NCBI RefSeq assembly: GCF_018687095.1
Contig: NZ_CP061286.1
Span: forward strand, 1,364,001-1,428,000
DNA: 64,000 nt
Reading direction: 5' to 3'
DNA from: Polynucleobacter sp. MWH-UH25E
Lineage (GTDB): Bacteria; Pseudomonadota; Gammaproteobacteria; Burkholderiales; Burkholderiaceae
The first letter of the stretch is position 1; each line of letters begins with the position of its first letter. A program made the position numbers and the translations under genes. Under the pieces are notes generated by a model. It worked only from the letters and a program-made list of their open reading frames with translations. It searched no databases and had not been told where the DNA came from. Positions 16,604 through 26,247 of the stretch are shown in pieces.

Positions 16604-17023
16604 ATGCGTATCGTCATTCCCGAAGATCGTAAATTAGTCCATGAAATGGTCGCGCCAATTCGGTGGGGCGACATGGATGCGTATGGTCATGTCAATAACA
16701 CGATCTACTTTCGCTATATGGAGCAAGCCCGAGTAGAGTGGATTACTTCTTTGGGATATCAAGTTGCACCAGGCCAAGAATCGATGTTGATGATGAATGG
16801 CTTTTGTAATTTCTATAAACAGCTTTCATATCCTGGCGACTTAATTCTGAAAACTTCGATCGGTGCGATAGGTCGTACTAGTATGGACGTCTACACGAGT
16901 ATGGCTTTAACTACCGCGCCTGATGAAGAAGTTGCCATAGGTGGTGCAACCATGGTCTGGGTCGATCTCACTACTAATAAATCAGCAGCTTGGCCTGATC
17001 ATATTTTGCAAAAGATTGGCTAA
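16604..17023 (+). CDS. 4HBT-family acyl-CoA thioesterase
   Basis: A 139-residue hotdog-fold protein. The catalytic signature is RWGDMDAYGHVNNTIYFRYM, with the aspartate/asparagine arrangement of 4-hydroxybenzoyl-CoA-type (YbgC-like) thioesterases. These hydrolyse short- or medium-chain acyl-CoA esters; the natural substrate is not readable. It lies 24 bp after the DUF442 gene and 9 bp before mnmH in the same direction, so it may sit at the tail of the sulfur operon by read-through rather than by function. Confidence 0.85.
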   Translation: MRIVIPEDRKLVHEMVAPIRWGDMDAYGHVNNTIYFRYMEQARVEWITSLGYQVAPGQESMLMMNGFCNFYKQLSYPGDLILKTSIGAIGRTSMDVYTSMALTTAPDEEVAIGGATMVWVDLTTNKSAAWPDHILQKIG

Positions 17024-17032
17024 ATAGGCGGT

Positions 17033-18109
17033 ATGCAGCCAAGCAATCCTCAGATCTTAAGGCGAGATCAATTCATTGCAGAGTTAGATTCTTTCGATTG
17101 CATTATTGATGTGCGATCACCTGCGGAATTTGCTTTGGATCACATTCCTGGCGCAGTGAACTACCCAGTTCTTGATAATGAAGAGCGGGCGCAGATCGGC
17201 ACTTTATATAAACAAGATTCTCCTTTTGCCGCCAAGAAGTTGGGTGCTGCTTTAGTCTCTCGCAATATTGCCAATCATCTAGAGAAACATTTCCAAGAGT
17301 TTCCGCGTACATGGCGGCCTTTGGTTTATTGCTGGCGTGGCGGAGAGCGCAGTGGTGCCTTTACCCACATCTTGAATCGTATTGGTTGGAAAGCCATGCA
17401 GTTAGAAGGTGGCTACCAAGGCTTTCGTCGGACGGTGATAGATGGCTTGGAAGAGGCTGCTAAGCAATTTTCATTCCAGGTAATTTGCGGTATGACCGGC
17501 AGTGGCAAGACTCGAGTACTACAAGAGTCATGTAACTATGGTGCTCAGATACTGGATCTGGAGGCGTTGGCGATTCATCGGGGTTCTGTATTGGGTAACG
17601 AGCCTAATATTGAACAGCCATCCCAAAAAGGGTTTGAGACAGCTTTGTGGAATGCTCTGCGAGCTCTTGACCCCTCAAGGCCTGTGCTTGTTGAGTCTGA
17701 AAGCAAGAAGGTGGGCGGGCTTCATATTCCAGATGCCTTAATGGAAAAGATCCGCAGCGGTGCATGTATTGAGTTGAGGTCAAGCCCGCAAACGCGTGTC
17801 TCTTGGCTAATACGTGAGTACCATCATTTTTTGACTGATACGAATAACTTTAAAGCCAAGTTAGCATTATTAACAGGTCACTATGGAAAAGTGCAGATTG
17901 CCAAATGGAATGAAGCGATTGATGCTGGGGAATTCCCAAGTTTAGTGGAAGAGTTGTTAATTAAACACTACGATCCATCGTACCAATCTTCTATTGTGCG
18001 CAACTTTCCCCAATACAGCATCGATCACTTTGTGCAACTAGAAGACGATAGTGACGAGGCCTTTGCAAAAGCAGCTAAGGCCATCGTCGATAAGCTAAAA
18101 CTTAGCTAA
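17033..18109 (+). CDS. mnmH: tRNA 2-selenouridine/geranyl-2-thiouridine synthase
   Basis: A 358-residue protein. An N-terminal rhodanese domain has its active-site cysteine at C100 ([11 protein letters not shown]), followed by a P-loop domain with GMTGSGKT at 153-160. This order is unique to MnmH (SelU/YbbB), which replaces the sulfur of 2-thiouridine at tRNA position 34 with selenium through a geranylated intermediate. No selD is in the window, so whether the cell makes selenophosphate cannot be told. The gene ends with an 8-bp overlap into the convergent acyl-CoA dehydrogenase gene. Confidence 0.9.
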   Translation: MQPSNPQILRRDQFIAELDSFDCIIDVRSPAEFALDHIPGAVNYPVLDNEERAQIGTLYKQDSPFAAKKLGAALVSRNIANHLEKHFQEFPRTWRPLVYCWRGGERSGAFTHILNRIGWKAMQLEGGYQGFRRTVIDGLEEAAKQFSFQVICGMTGSGKTRVLQESCNYGAQILDLEALAIHRGSVLGNEPNIEQPSQKGFETALWNALRALDPSRPVLVESESKKVGGLHIPDALMEKIRSGACIELRSSPQTRVSWLIREYHHFLTDTNNFKAKLALLTGHYGKVQIAKWNEAIDAGEFPSLVEELLIKHYDPSYQSSIVRNFPQYSIDHFVQLEDDSDEAFAKAAKAIVDKLKLS

Positions 18110-19280
18110 AGGCCTGAATACCCGTTTGTGCACGACCTAGGATGAGAGCGTGAATATCGTGTGTACCCTCATAGGTGTTGACGACTTCTAGGTTCATCAT
18201 ATGACGTACTACACCATATTCATCAGAGATACCGTTACCGCCATGCATATCACGCGCCATGCGTGCGATATCCAGTGATTTGCCGCAAGAATTACGCTTC
18301 ATGATGGAGGTAATCTCGGGGGCTGCAATGCCTTCATCTTTCATCCGACCTAAGCGCAAGCATCCTTGTAGCGCTAATGCAATCTCTGTTTGCATATCAG
18401 CCAACTTCTTCTGAATCAGCTGATTGGAAGCTAAAGGCTTGCCAAACTGCTTGCGATCCATGGTGTACTGACGCGCTGCATGCCAGCACCATTCGGCGGC
18501 ACCTAATGCTCCCCAAGAGATGCCATAGCGTGCTGAGTTAAGGCAGGTGAATGGGCCCTTCAGGCCAGTAATTTCGGGGAACTCATTTTCAGCAGGAACA
18601 AAGACTTCATCCATTACGATTTCACCGGTAATGGATGCGCGCAGACCCATCTTGCCGCTAATCTTCGGTGCGCTTAGGCCTTTCATGCCTTTTTCTAAGA
18701 TGTAGCCACGAATGACGCCTTCATCATTTTTGGCCCAGACCACAAATACATCCGCAATTGGAGCATTGGAGATCCACATTTTTGAGCCAGTCAGCGAGAA
18801 GCCACCGGGAACTTTTTTCGCTCTCGTGATCATGCCGCCAGCATCAGAACCATAGTTCGGTTCAGTCAGGCCAAAACAGCCAATCCATTCACCGCTTGCT
18901 AGCTTAGGAAGATATTTTTGTTTTTGTGCTTCGCTACCAAATTCATTAATGGGGACCATGACCAATGAAGACTGAACACTCATCATGGAGCGATAGCCGG
19001 AATCAACCCGTTCAATTTCACGGGCAATTAAGCCGTAAGAGACATAGTTGAGATTGGCTCCGCCGTATTGTTCTGGAATGGTGATGCCTAGCAGTCCTAG
19101 TTCACCCATTTCACGGAAGATGGCGGGGTCCGTTGTTTCGTTACGATATGCCTCCAAAATACGGGGCATTAAACGACCTTGCGCATATTCGGCTGCAGCA
19201 TCGCGAACCATGCGCTCGTCTTCGCTCAATTGCGTGTCTAGTAGAAGGGGGTCTTCCCAATTAAAGCTCGCTTTACTCAT
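18102..19280 (-). CDS. gcdH: glutaryl-CoA dehydrogenase
   Basis: A 392-residue acyl-CoA dehydrogenase. The FAD-binding segment is [16 protein letters not shown], the arginine-containing [13 protein letters not shown] strand follows, and the catalytic glutamate lies in the C-terminal [17 protein letters not shown], the wording that sets glutaryl-CoA dehydrogenases apart. It oxidatively decarboxylates glutaryl-CoA to crotonyl-CoA in lysine, tryptophan or aromatic breakdown and passes electrons to ETF. The window also encodes ETF-ubiquinone oxidoreductase about 4.5 kb away, which completes that electron route. The start ATG at 19280 is followed by [11 protein letters not shown], as in related proteins. 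Confidence 0.9.
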   Translation of the reverse strand: MSKASFNWEDPLLLDTQLSEDERMVRDAAAEYAQGRLMPRILEAYRNETTDPAIFREMGELGLLGITIPEQYGGANLNYVSYGLIAREIERVDSGYRSMMSVQSSLVMVPINEFGSEAQKQKYLPKLASGEWIGCFGLTEPNYGSDAGGMITRAKKVPGGFSLTGSKMWISNAPIADVFVVWAKNDEGVIRGYILEKGMKGLSAPKISGKMGLRASITGEIVMDEVFVPAENEFPEITGLKGPFTCLNSARYGISWGALGAAEWCWHAARQYTMDRKQFGKPLASNQLIQKKLADMQTEIALALQGCLRLGRMKDEGIAAPEITSIMKRNSCGKSLDIARMARDMHGGNGISDEYGVVRHMMNLEVVNTYEGTHDIHALILGRAQTGIQAFS

Positions 19281-19382
19281 CGTCTTTAGTCATCCTAGTA
19301 ATTGCCGGTATTTATTTATCCGGCCCTCAGCGAGGTTCACTGAAAGCGGATATTCTTTCTCTATTATCCATTTTTTAGAGCC

Positions 19383-20093
19383 ATGGACACACTCAGACGA
19401 CACCACCGCTACTACGACTTGATTCTGGCTGCTTTTGTGGTTGTTCTACTGTGCTCTAACTTTATTGGGGCTGGTAAAGCCGCAGTAGTGACCTTGCCAT
19501 ATTTTGGTGAATTACCTTTTGGTGGGGGCATCCTATTTTTCCCCATCTCTTATTTCTTCGGCGATATTTTGACCGAGGTGTATGGGTATGCTTACGATCG
19601 AAGAGCGGTTTGGGCTGGATTTGCAGCGCTACTATTTGCTGCAATCATGGCGCAGATTGTGATTGCCTTGCCTGTTGCGCCCGGTGAATACATGTCAAAT
19701 TATCAACACGGCTTAGAAACTGTTTTTGGGAATTCTTGGCGTATCGCATTGGCTTCGATGTTTTCATTCTGGTGCGGGAGTTTTGCGAATAGCTTTGTGT
19801 TAGCCAAAATGAAAATTTGGACCCAAGGCCGCTATCTTTGGATGCGCACTATCGGCTCTACCGCGGTTGGCGAGTTAGTTGATTCGTCATTCTTCTATAT
19901 GCTGGCTTTCTACGGGATTTGGCCAACTCATGAAGTCATTGCTGTGGCTTTTGCTCAATACGCTCTAAAAACAGGCTGGGAAGTATTGGCTACACCTTTA
20001 ACCTATTGGGTAGTGAATTTCCTTAAACGCAAGGAAAACGAGGATTATTACGATATTCACACCAATTTCACACCATTTCGGGTCAAAGTCTAG
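19383..20093 (+). CDS. queuosine precursor transporter (YhhQ/VUT family)
   Basis: A 236-residue inner-membrane protein with six hydrophobic segments. It has the family signatures FPISYFFGDILTEVYGY and WMRTIGSTAVGELVDSSFF, found in YhhQ-type transporters of the queuosine precursors preQ0 and preQ1. It is transcribed away from gcdH across a 102-bp gap. I looked in that gap for a preQ1 riboswitch and did not find a convincing one. The protein should let the cell salvage deazapurines for tRNA queuosine. Confidence 0.85.
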   Translation: MDTLRRHHRYYDLILAAFVVVLLCSNFIGAGKAAVVTLPYFGELPFGGGILFFPISYFFGDILTEVYGYAYDRRAVWAGFAALLFAAIMAQIVIALPVAPGEYMSNYQHGLETVFGNSWRIALASMFSFWCGSFANSFVLAKMKIWTQGRYLWMRTIGSTAVGELVDSSFFYMLAFYGIWPTHEVIAVAFAQYALKTGWEVLATPLTYWVVNFLKRKENEDYYDIHTNFTPFRVKV

Positions 20094-20217
20094 ATGTGCG
20101 GCGCACTTAGCCTTTTGAGGCTTTAAACCGTTAAAATAATGGTTTTTGCCTCAAATGAGGCCGCATTATCAATGCGCATTCGTTCCACTTGATTCGTAGA
20201 AAGTTAGAGATACATCC
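20094..20217 (+). promoter_or_regulatory. hairpin-rich leader upstream of ybiT
   Basis: This gap holds three short stems in a row: AGCCT/AGGCT (20109-20113 with 20118-20122), AAACC/GGTTT followed by extra Ts (starting at 20126 and ending near 20146), and GCCTC/GAGGC (20148-20152 with 20157-20161). The first and third can also pair with each other (TTTGAGGC at 20114-20121 with GCCTCAAA at 20148-20155), giving two exclusive folds. It may be the terminator of the transporter gene, an attenuator of ybiT, or both. Confidence 0.4.
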
Positions 20218-21825
20218 GTGCTGTCCGCATCTAATATCACCATGCAGTTTGGGGCAAAGCCTCTGTTTGAAAACATTTCCGTGAAATTTGGCGGGGGCAA
20301 TCGTTATGGCCTGATTGGCGCTAACGGTTGCGGTAAATCCACTTTCATGAAAATCCTCGGTGGCGAGTTAGAGCCTTCAAGCGGTAACGTGAGCTTAGAT
20401 CCAGGTATTCGTTTGGGTAAATTGCGTCAGGATCAGTTTGCCTACGAAGATGTTCGTGTACTCGATGTTGTGATGATGGGGCACGAAGAGATGTGGAAGG
20501 CTGCTGCTGAACGGGATGCTATTTACGCAAACCCAGAAGCAACTGATGAAGATTATATGAAGGCAGCGGAGCTCGAGGGTAAGTACGCCGAGTACGGCGG
20601 TTATACAGCCGAAGCAAAAGCAGGCGAGTTGTTGTTAGGTATTGGTATTCCAATTGAGCAACACAACGGTCCCATGAGCAATGTCGCACCTGGTTGGAAA
20701 CTGCGTGTGTTACTAGCCCAGGCTTTGTTCTCTGATCCTGACGTCTTGTTGTTAGATGAGCCAACTAATAACTTGGATATTCACTCGATTCATTGGTTGG
20801 AGGAAATCCTCAATCAATTTAATAGCACCATCATCATTATTTCCCATGACCGACACTTTTTAAATGAAGTGTGTACGCATATGGCTGATATGGATTATGG
20901 AACCCTAAAGGTATATCCAGGGAACTATGACTCCTATATGTTGGCATCGACCCAGGCTAGAGCACAGCAATTAGCCTCAAATGCCAAGGCCAAAGAAAAG
21001 ATTGCTGAATTACAGGCATTCGTTAGCCGTTTCTCCGCAAATGCTTCTAAAGCGCGTCAAGCTACATCGCGTCAGCGTCAGTTAGAGAAAATTGAGATCG
21101 CTGAAATTAAACCATCTTCTCGTCAAAACCCATTTATTCGTTTTGACTATGAGAAGAAATTGCATAACATGGCCGTGGAGTGCAATGCGCTCACGAAGGC
21201 TTATGACAGAACCATCTTCAAGAATCTGAAGCTAGGCATTCGTGCAGGCGAGAAGATTGCCATCATTGGTCAAAACGGTGCCGGTAAAACTACTTTATTA
21301 AAAACAATCTTGAGTAAACGCTTTGATGGAATCGCCGCTGATAGTGGTGATGTGAAGTGGGCGGAGAATGCAAATGTGGGCGTAATGCCACAAGACAATA
21401 CAGAGCTCTTTGCCAAAGAAGAAACGCTCATGGAGTGGATGAGTAATTGGCGTAACACTGGTGATGATGACCAAGTGGTGCGCGGTACTCTAGGTCGTTT
21501 GCTATTTTCAGGTGATGACATTGGTAAAGATGTGAAAGTGTTATCCGGAGGTGAGAAGGGGCGCATGATTTGGGGCAAATTAATGCTTCAAAAGCACAAT
21601 GTTCTCGCAATGGATGAGCCAACCAATCACATGGATATGGAGTCAATTGAGAGTTTGCAGATTGCACTTGAGAAATTCGAAGGCACTTTAATATTCGTTT
21701 CTCATGACCGTGAATTTGTTCAAGCCTTAGCCAACCGTATCTTGGAAGTCAAAATGGACGGTACAGTCGAGGACTACTCCGGTACTTATGAGGAGTACTT
21801 GCGCAGTCAGGCCTTAGCTGGTTAA
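20218..21825 (+). CDS. ybiT: ABC-F family ATPase YbiT
   Basis: A 535-residue soluble protein with two ABC ATPase domains and no membrane segment. The Walker A motifs are GANGCGKST (near residue 40) and GQNGAGKTT (near 355); both signature and Walker B regions are followed by DEPTN. The linker between them is rich in charged residues. The opening [20 protein letters not shown] is nearly that of E. coli YbiT, an ABC-F protein thought to act on stalled ribosomes. The start codon is GTG with only a weak purine-rich site before it. A strong hairpin terminator follows the stop. Confidence 0.92.
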   Translation: MLSASNITMQFGAKPLFENISVKFGGGNRYGLIGANGCGKSTFMKILGGELEPSSGNVSLDPGIRLGKLRQDQFAYEDVRVLDVVMMGHEEMWKAAAERDAIYANPEATDEDYMKAAELEGKYAEYGGYTAEAKAGELLLGIGIPIEQHNGPMSNVAPGWKLRVLLAQALFSDPDVLLLDEPTNNLDIHSIHWLEEILNQFNSTIIIISHDRHFLNEVCTHMADMDYGTLKVYPGNYDSYMLASTQARAQQLASNAKAKEKIAELQAFVSRFSANASKARQATSRQRQLEKIEIAEIKPSSRQNPFIRFDYEKKLHNMAVECNALTKAYDRTIFKNLKLGIRAGEKIAIIGQNGAGKTTLLKTILSKRFDGIAADSGDVKWAENANVGVMPQDNTELFAKEETLMEWMSNWRNTGDDDQVVRGTLGRLLFSGDDIGKDVKVLSGGEKGRMIWGKLMLQKHNVLAMDEPTNHMDMESIESLQIALEKFEGTLIFVSHDREFVQALANRILEVKMDGTVEDYSGTYEEYLRSQALAG

Positions 21826-21857
21826 TTGAACTTAGTTTAGAGCTCGGTTAATAAATA

Positions 21858-21884
21858 AGCCCACTATGAAGTGGGCTTTTTTTC
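21858..21884. terminator. bidirectional intrinsic terminator after ybiT
   Basis: A seven-base-pair stem AGCCCAC (21858-21864) and GTGGGCT (21871-21877), with loop TATGAA and a T run after it on the plus strand. The stop codon and last codons of the minus-strand DUF1289 gene lie inside this hairpin, so the element serves as ybiT terminator and as coding sequence at once. Confidence 0.8.
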
Positions 21885-22130
21885 TTTGAGCTGACGCTGA
21901 AAGCGCATGGCCGTGCCGTCTTCGCGAATACGCTTCCATACTGATGCCTTTTCTTCATCAGAAAAAAATACCCAATTGCTGACTTCATTGAGGGTGCGGC
22001 CACATCCTTGGCAAATCTCATCATAGAGGGTGGTGCAAATTCCAATGCAAGGGGAATCAGACTCATCATCCCCAGTAGATAGAGAGTGTGAGCCATCTTG
22101 TTGGATCGGAAGATTGCTTTCGGAATTCAT
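21864..22130 (-). CDS. DUF1289 family protein
   Basis: An 88-residue protein with the DUF1289 cysteine pattern: C28 and C32 (SPCIGICTT), then C40 and C43 (EICQGCGRT), likely a small metal or Fe-S site, and the following WVFFSDEEK segment. No function is established for this family that I can state with confidence. Its start overlaps the stop of the upstream COG3146 gene by 4 bp (ATGA-type), so it is translationally coupled as the last gene of the run glyoxalase-COG3146-DUF1289. Its 3' end lies inside the ybiT terminator. Confidence 0.85.
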   Translation of the reverse strand: MNSESNLPIQQDGSHSLSTGDDESDSPCIGICTTLYDEICQGCGRTLNEVSNWVFFSDEEKASVWKRIREDGTAMRFQRQLKEKKPTS

Positions 22131-23299
22131 TTGGGTACTTTAGACGATTTCAGCGGACTATGCTCAGCGAGCTCGTCAACATAAGCTTCAATGCCTTGAT
22201 GTTCTCTTCCCAAGAAATGCTCAACAGCCTTAGAAAATCTGGGGTCTTTTATGAAATGGGCAGATTGAATCGTGGTTGGCAGGAATCCACGTGCCATCTT
22301 GTGCTCGCCTTGTGCGCCACCCTCAAAGATTTGAATGCCTGCAGTGATGCAATATTCAATTGCTTGATAGTAGGCAGTTTCATAATGCAAAAGAGGAACA
22401 TGTTCAAGTGAGCCCCAATAGCGTCCATATGCCTTCGAAGTAACGGTGTCTACAACGAGCAATGAGGATGCAATTGGGACACCATTTCTCTCGGCCACAA
22501 TCAAATGGATATTTTCCGGGAGACGTTTAGCCCATAGCTTAAAGAATGCTTCATTAAGGTAGGGCTGTGATTGATGCTCGTAATACGTGTTTGCATAACA
22601 AGCGTAGAAGAATTCCCAATCTTGTTCGGTAGATTCTTTGCCAGAGATATGCCTAAATGAAATATTGTGTCTTACAACATTCTCCCGCTCGCGACGGATA
22701 TTTTTTCTCCTTTTCATGGTGAGAGAAGATAAAAATTCCTCAAAGGATTGATAACCCTGGTTATGCCAATGAAACTGTACGGAGTCCCTTAGTAAGAATC
22801 CTTGATTATTGAGAATCTCAACCTCATGCTTTTGTGGGAACAGGATATGTGCTGAAGATAGCCCATTGTTTATCACCAAGGATTTCAGTCCCGAAATCAG
22901 CTTTGAATAAATTAACTCTTTATTTATTCCTAGTTTGAATAGTAGGCGTGAGCCCTGAACGGGTGTAAAGGGAATGGCGCAAAGAACTTTGGGGTAATAG
23001 TCCATGCCTTGCTGCTCATAGGCTTGGGCCCATGACCAATCAAACACATACTCGCCATAAGAATGTTGCTTTAAATAGAGTGGTATTGCGCCGACAATTT
23101 CTTTGTCTAATTTCAAAACAAGATGAGCGATTTGCCATCCAGTATTACCCCCAACGCAACCTGTCTCTTCGAGTGAAGATAGAAACTCATGCTTTAGGAA
23201 AGGGCCTGCATCATCTGAAAGTAGGTCATTCCATTCTGGTGACGTTACATCAGATATCTTGGTGAGTATCTCGAGATGAAATTGCCCAGACTCTGTCAC
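22127..23299 (-). CDS. COG3146 (GNAT-like / peptidogalycan biosynthesis) protein
   Basis: A 390-residue protein of the COG3146/DUF482 group. Telltale segments are GPFLKHEFLSSLEETGCVG near the start, QFHWHNQGYQSFEEFLSSL in the middle and FEGGAQGEHKMARGFLPTTI near the end. The family has a FemABX/GNAT-like acyltransferase fold; members are often labelled peptidogalycan biosynthesis or GNAT proteins, but the reaction is not known. The start is a GTG only 2 bp after the glyoxalase stop, which favours coupling. Confidence 0.8.
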   Translation of the reverse strand: MTESGQFHLEILTKISDVTSPEWNDLLSDDAGPFLKHEFLSSLEETGCVGGNTGWQIAHLVLKLDKEIVGAIPLYLKQHSYGEYVFDWSWAQAYEQQGMDYYPKVLCAIPFTPVQGSRLLFKLGINKELIYSKLISGLKSLVINNGLSSAHILFPQKHEVEILNNQGFLLRDSVQFHWHNQGYQSFEEFLSSLTMKRRKNIRRERENVVRHNISFRHISGKESTEQDWEFFYACYANTYYEHQSQPYLNEAFFKLWAKRLPENIHLIVAERNGVPIASSLLVVDTVTSKAYGRYWGSLEHVPLLHYETAYYQAIEYCITAGIQIFEGGAQGEHKMARGFLPTTIQSAHFIKDPRFSKAVEHFLGREHQGIEAYVDELAEHSPLKSSKVPK

Positions 23300-23301
23300 T
23301 A

Positions 23302-23688
23302 CTAGCGTTGAATTAGTTCGATTTTGTAGCCATCTGGATCGGTTACAAAGGCGATGATGGTATCGCCGCCGGCTACAGGGCCAGCTTCACGAGTGACATT
23401 GCCGCCAGCCGCTTTAATCTTTTCGCAAGCAGCATAGGCATCAGGCACTCCAATCGCAATATGACCATAGGCGGTACCTAAATCATAGGAGTGAACGCCA
23501 TAGTTATAGGTCAGCTCAATTTCTGCTTGACCATCTGCATTGCCTTTTCCAAAGCCAACAAAAGCTAGAGAGTATTTTTGTTCTGGTCGCTCAGTGGTGC
23601 GTAAGAGATTCATGCCCAATACTTTGGTGTAGAAATCAATTGAGCGCTGCAGATCACCAACACGCAACATGGTATGCAAAAGCATCAT
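23302..23688 (-). CDS. gloA: lactoylglutathione lyase (glyoxalase I)
   Basis: A 128-residue vicinal-oxygen-chelate protein. The likely metal ligands are H5 (LLHTML), a glutamate in [10 protein letters not shown], a histidine in YGHIAIGV and a glutamate in YKIELIQR, as in the nickel-type bacterial glyoxalase I. It isomerises the methylglyoxal-glutathione hemithioacetal to S-lactoylglutathione. It sits between ETF-QO, 3 bp upstream in the same direction, and the COG3146 gene. The tight spacing suggests one transcript. Confidence 0.92.
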   Translation of the reverse strand: MMLLHTMLRVGDLQRSIDFYTKVLGMNLLRTTERPEQKYSLAFVGFGKGNADGQAEIELTYNYGVHSYDLGTAYGHIAIGVPDAYAACEKIKAAGGNVTREAGPVAGGDTIIAFVTDPDGYKIELIQR

Positions 23689-23691
23689 GAC

Positions 23692-25362
23692 TTACATGGC
23701 TCCGTAATTTGGTCCGCCGCCACCTTCAGGTGTAACCCAAACAATGTTTTGGCTAGGGTCTTTGATATCGCAGGTTTTGCAGTGCACGCAGTTTTGCGAG
23801 TTGATCTGGAGTTTGAGTTGACCGTCCGCCTCGACATATTCATAAACGCCAGCAGGGCAGTAGCGTTGTTCTGGGCCTGCGTAGGTTTTGAGATTGAGGC
23901 TTACTGGAATGGCCGCATCTTTTAAGGTGAGATGAATGGGTTGATTCTCAGCATGATTGGTGTTGGAGATAAATACTGAGGACAGACGATCGAAACTGAT
24001 CTTGCCATCTGGTTTTGGATAGTCAATGGGCTTATGTTGTGATGCTGGCTCAAGGCATTCATGATCAGCGTGCTTAAGATGTATGGTCCAAGGCATATTG
24101 CCGCCTAAGACCTTTTGCTCTAGGCCCACCATTAAGGTGCCTAGATAAAGGCCTTTTGACATCCAGGCTTTGAAATTACGCGCTTGATTAAGTTCGGTAT
24201 GCAACCAGCTGTTTTGGAAGGCGGTTGGATAGCCTGCGAGTACATCCGCTGAACGGTTATCAGCTAATGCAGCAACAGCCGCTTCTGCAGCTAACATGCC
24301 AGTCTTAATTGCGGCATGGCTACCCTTGATGCGAGAGGCATTTAAGAAGCCTGCATCGCAACCAATCAGCGCTCCACCAGGAAATACCGTTTTAGGTAGG
24401 CTATTTAAACCGCCGGCGGTTAATGCACGCGCGCCATAGGCAATACGTTTACCGCCTTCAAAAGTTTCGCGGATCTTTGGATGTAATTTATAGCGTTGGA
24501 ATTCTTCAAAAGGTGATAGATAAGGATTCTTATAAGAGAGACCAACAACCAGTCCCACAGCCACTTTGTTATCGCCCAAGTGATAAAGGAAGGATCCACC
24601 ATAGGTATCGCTCTCTAAGGGCCAGCCGGCTGTATGAACCACTAAACCAGGTTTGCTCTTGGATGGCTCAACCTCCCATAATTCTTTAATACCTATGCCG
24701 TAGCTCTGTGGATCAGAGTCCTTATCTAAAGCAAATTTGGCAATCAATTGTTTGCCTAAGTGGCCGCGTGCGCCTTCGGCGAAGAGGGTGTACTTACCAC
24801 GCAATTCCATGCCGAGCTGGAATTGGTCGGTTGGGTTGCCTTCTTTATCTAAGCCCATTGCGCCAGTAATTACTCCGGCAACAGCACCTTGTTCGTTATA
24901 TAAAACTTCTGCAGCAGGAAAGCCTGGGAAAATTTCCACACCAAGTGCTTCAGCTTGTTCGCCCAGCCAACGCGTCACATTAGCCAAGCTAACTATATAG
25001 TTGCCATGATTCTGGAAGCAATGTGGCAGCATCCAGTTGGGAACTTGATATGAATTGTCTTTTGTTAAAAAGAGAAATTGATCTTGAGTGACTTCAGTAT
25101 GTAGCGGGGCGCCTAATTCTTTCCAGTTGGGAAATAGCTCAGTCAAGGCTTTAGGGTCCATAACGGCGCCAGACAAAATGTGCGCACCAATCTCAGAGCC
25201 TTTTTCTAATACGCAGACGCTTATTTCTTTTCCGGATTCATTGGCAAGCTGCTTTGCTCGGATTGCGGCTGATAAACCAGCGGGTCCGCCCCCTACGATC
25301 ACAAGGTCATAGTCCATGGATTCGCGAGGCCCGAACTGTTCTAGTAACTGCGCTGGATTCAT
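23692..25362 (-). CDS. electron transfer flavoprotein-ubiquinone oxidoreductase
   Basis: A 556-residue membrane-associated flavoprotein. The N-terminal FAD motif is VIVGGGPAGLSAAI; the middle has the geranylgeranyl-reductase-like domain (FAEGARGHLGKQLI). The C-terminal [4Fe-4S] domain has RYCPAGVYEYV followed by NCVHCKTCDIKDP, the usual four cysteines. It passes electrons from ETF to the quinone pool and so serves acyl-CoA dehydrogenases, including the glutaryl-CoA dehydrogenase encoded nearby. It is the first gene of a minus-strand run with gloA. The divergent neighbour is a CoA-transferase, fitting a catabolic theme. Confidence 0.93.
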   Translation of the reverse strand: MNPAQLLEQFGPRESMDYDLVIVGGGPAGLSAAIRAKQLANESGKEISVCVLEKGSEIGAHILSGAVMDPKALTELFPNWKELGAPLHTEVTQDQFLFLTKDNSYQVPNWMLPHCFQNHGNYIVSLANVTRWLGEQAEALGVEIFPGFPAAEVLYNEQGAVAGVITGAMGLDKEGNPTDQFQLGMELRGKYTLFAEGARGHLGKQLIAKFALDKDSDPQSYGIGIKELWEVEPSKSKPGLVVHTAGWPLESDTYGGSFLYHLGDNKVAVGLVVGLSYKNPYLSPFEEFQRYKLHPKIRETFEGGKRIAYGARALTAGGLNSLPKTVFPGGALIGCDAGFLNASRIKGSHAAIKTGMLAAEAAVAALADNRSADVLAGYPTAFQNSWLHTELNQARNFKAWMSKGLYLGTLMVGLEQKVLGGNMPWTIHLKHADHECLEPASQHKPIDYPKPDGKISFDRLSSVFISNTNHAENQPIHLTLKDAAIPVSLNLKTYAGPEQRYCPAGVYEYVEADGQLKLQINSQNCVHCKTCDIKDPSQNIVWVTPEGGGGPNYGAM

Positions 25363-25521
25363 GCAATTTCTCCGAGATTTCTTAAAAAATGGGGTATTTC
25401 AGCTTAGATAGTTTAGTTCCAAGTGCCTAAAACTAGTTTGGTGCCAAGACTGGCTGGGCTTGGGCGCCTAAAGCATTATGATTACTTTTTTACCATTTTC
25501 GGCAATATTAGGACAAAAGTT

Positions 25522-26220
25522 ATGAATAAAACTTACCCATCGGCAGTTGATGCCCTGCGGGATATTTTGAAGGACGGCCAAAAAATTGCCGTTGGTGGTT
25601 TTGGTTTATGCGGCATTCCTGAGGCATTGATTCAGGCAGTGAAAGACCTTGGTGCGCAAAATCTCACAGCTATTGCAAATAATGCTGGCGTCGATGGCTT
25701 TGGCTTGGGCTTGTTATTGAACTCCCGCCAAGTAAAGAAAATGGTCGCATCTTATGTTGGCGAAAACAAAGAATTTGAGCGTCAATACTTAGCAGGTGAG
25801 TTGGAGCTGGAATTTACGCCACAAGGAACATTGGCAGAAAAATTACGTGCCGGTGGTTGTGGTATTCCTGCGTTCTATACAAAAACGGGTGTAGGCACAT
25901 TGGTAGCTGAAGGTAAAGAGGAAAAAGAATTTGATGGTGAGAAGTACATCATGGAGCGTTCTATCGTTTCAGATATTTCTTTAGTGAAAGCATGGAAGGC
26001 AGACAAGTCTGGTAACTTGGTTTATCGCTACACGGCGCGTAACTTCAATCCAGTGGTGGCAATGGCGGGCAAGATCACTGTGGCCGAAGTAGAGGAGATT
26101 GTCGAGAATGGTCAACTACATCCTGATGAGATTCATACTCCAGGCATTTATGTGCACCGCTTAGTGATTAATAAAACTCCAGAGAAGCGTATTGAGCAAC
26201 GTACGCTTTCAGCTTCTTAA
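25522..26220 (+). CDS. scoA: 3-oxoacid CoA-transferase, subunit A
   Basis: A 232-residue subunit with the family N-terminal glycine-rich loop [14 protein letters not shown] and the [11 protein letters not shown] segment. The start at 25522 has an AGGACA site, whereas an in-frame start 99 bp upstream adds a non-homologous extension. The C-terminal [24 protein letters not shown] is typical. With subunit B it exchanges CoA between succinyl-CoA and a 3-oxoacid such as acetoacetate. The precise acceptor (acetoacetate or 3-oxoadipate) is uncertain; the acetoacetate type looks closer. Confidence 0.88.
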   Translation: MNKTYPSAVDALRDILKDGQKIAVGGFGLCGIPEALIQAVKDLGAQNLTAIANNAGVDGFGLGLLLNSRQVKKMVASYVGENKEFERQYLAGELELEFTPQGTLAEKLRAGGCGIPAFYTKTGVGTLVAEGKEEKEFDGEKYIMERSIVSDISLVKAWKADKSGNLVYRYTARNFNPVVAMAGKITVAEVEEIVENGQLHPDEIHTPGIYVHRLVINKTPEKRIEQRTLSAS

Positions 26221-26247
26221 TTATTGGAAAGAATTAGAGAGATCGAT

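Noticed and set aside
19281..19382. Possible preQ1 riboswitch upstream of the queuosine precursor transporter
   Set aside because: The stretch has an AGGTTC-like word, but the expected A-rich tail complementary to the loop and the pseudoknot pairing were not found.
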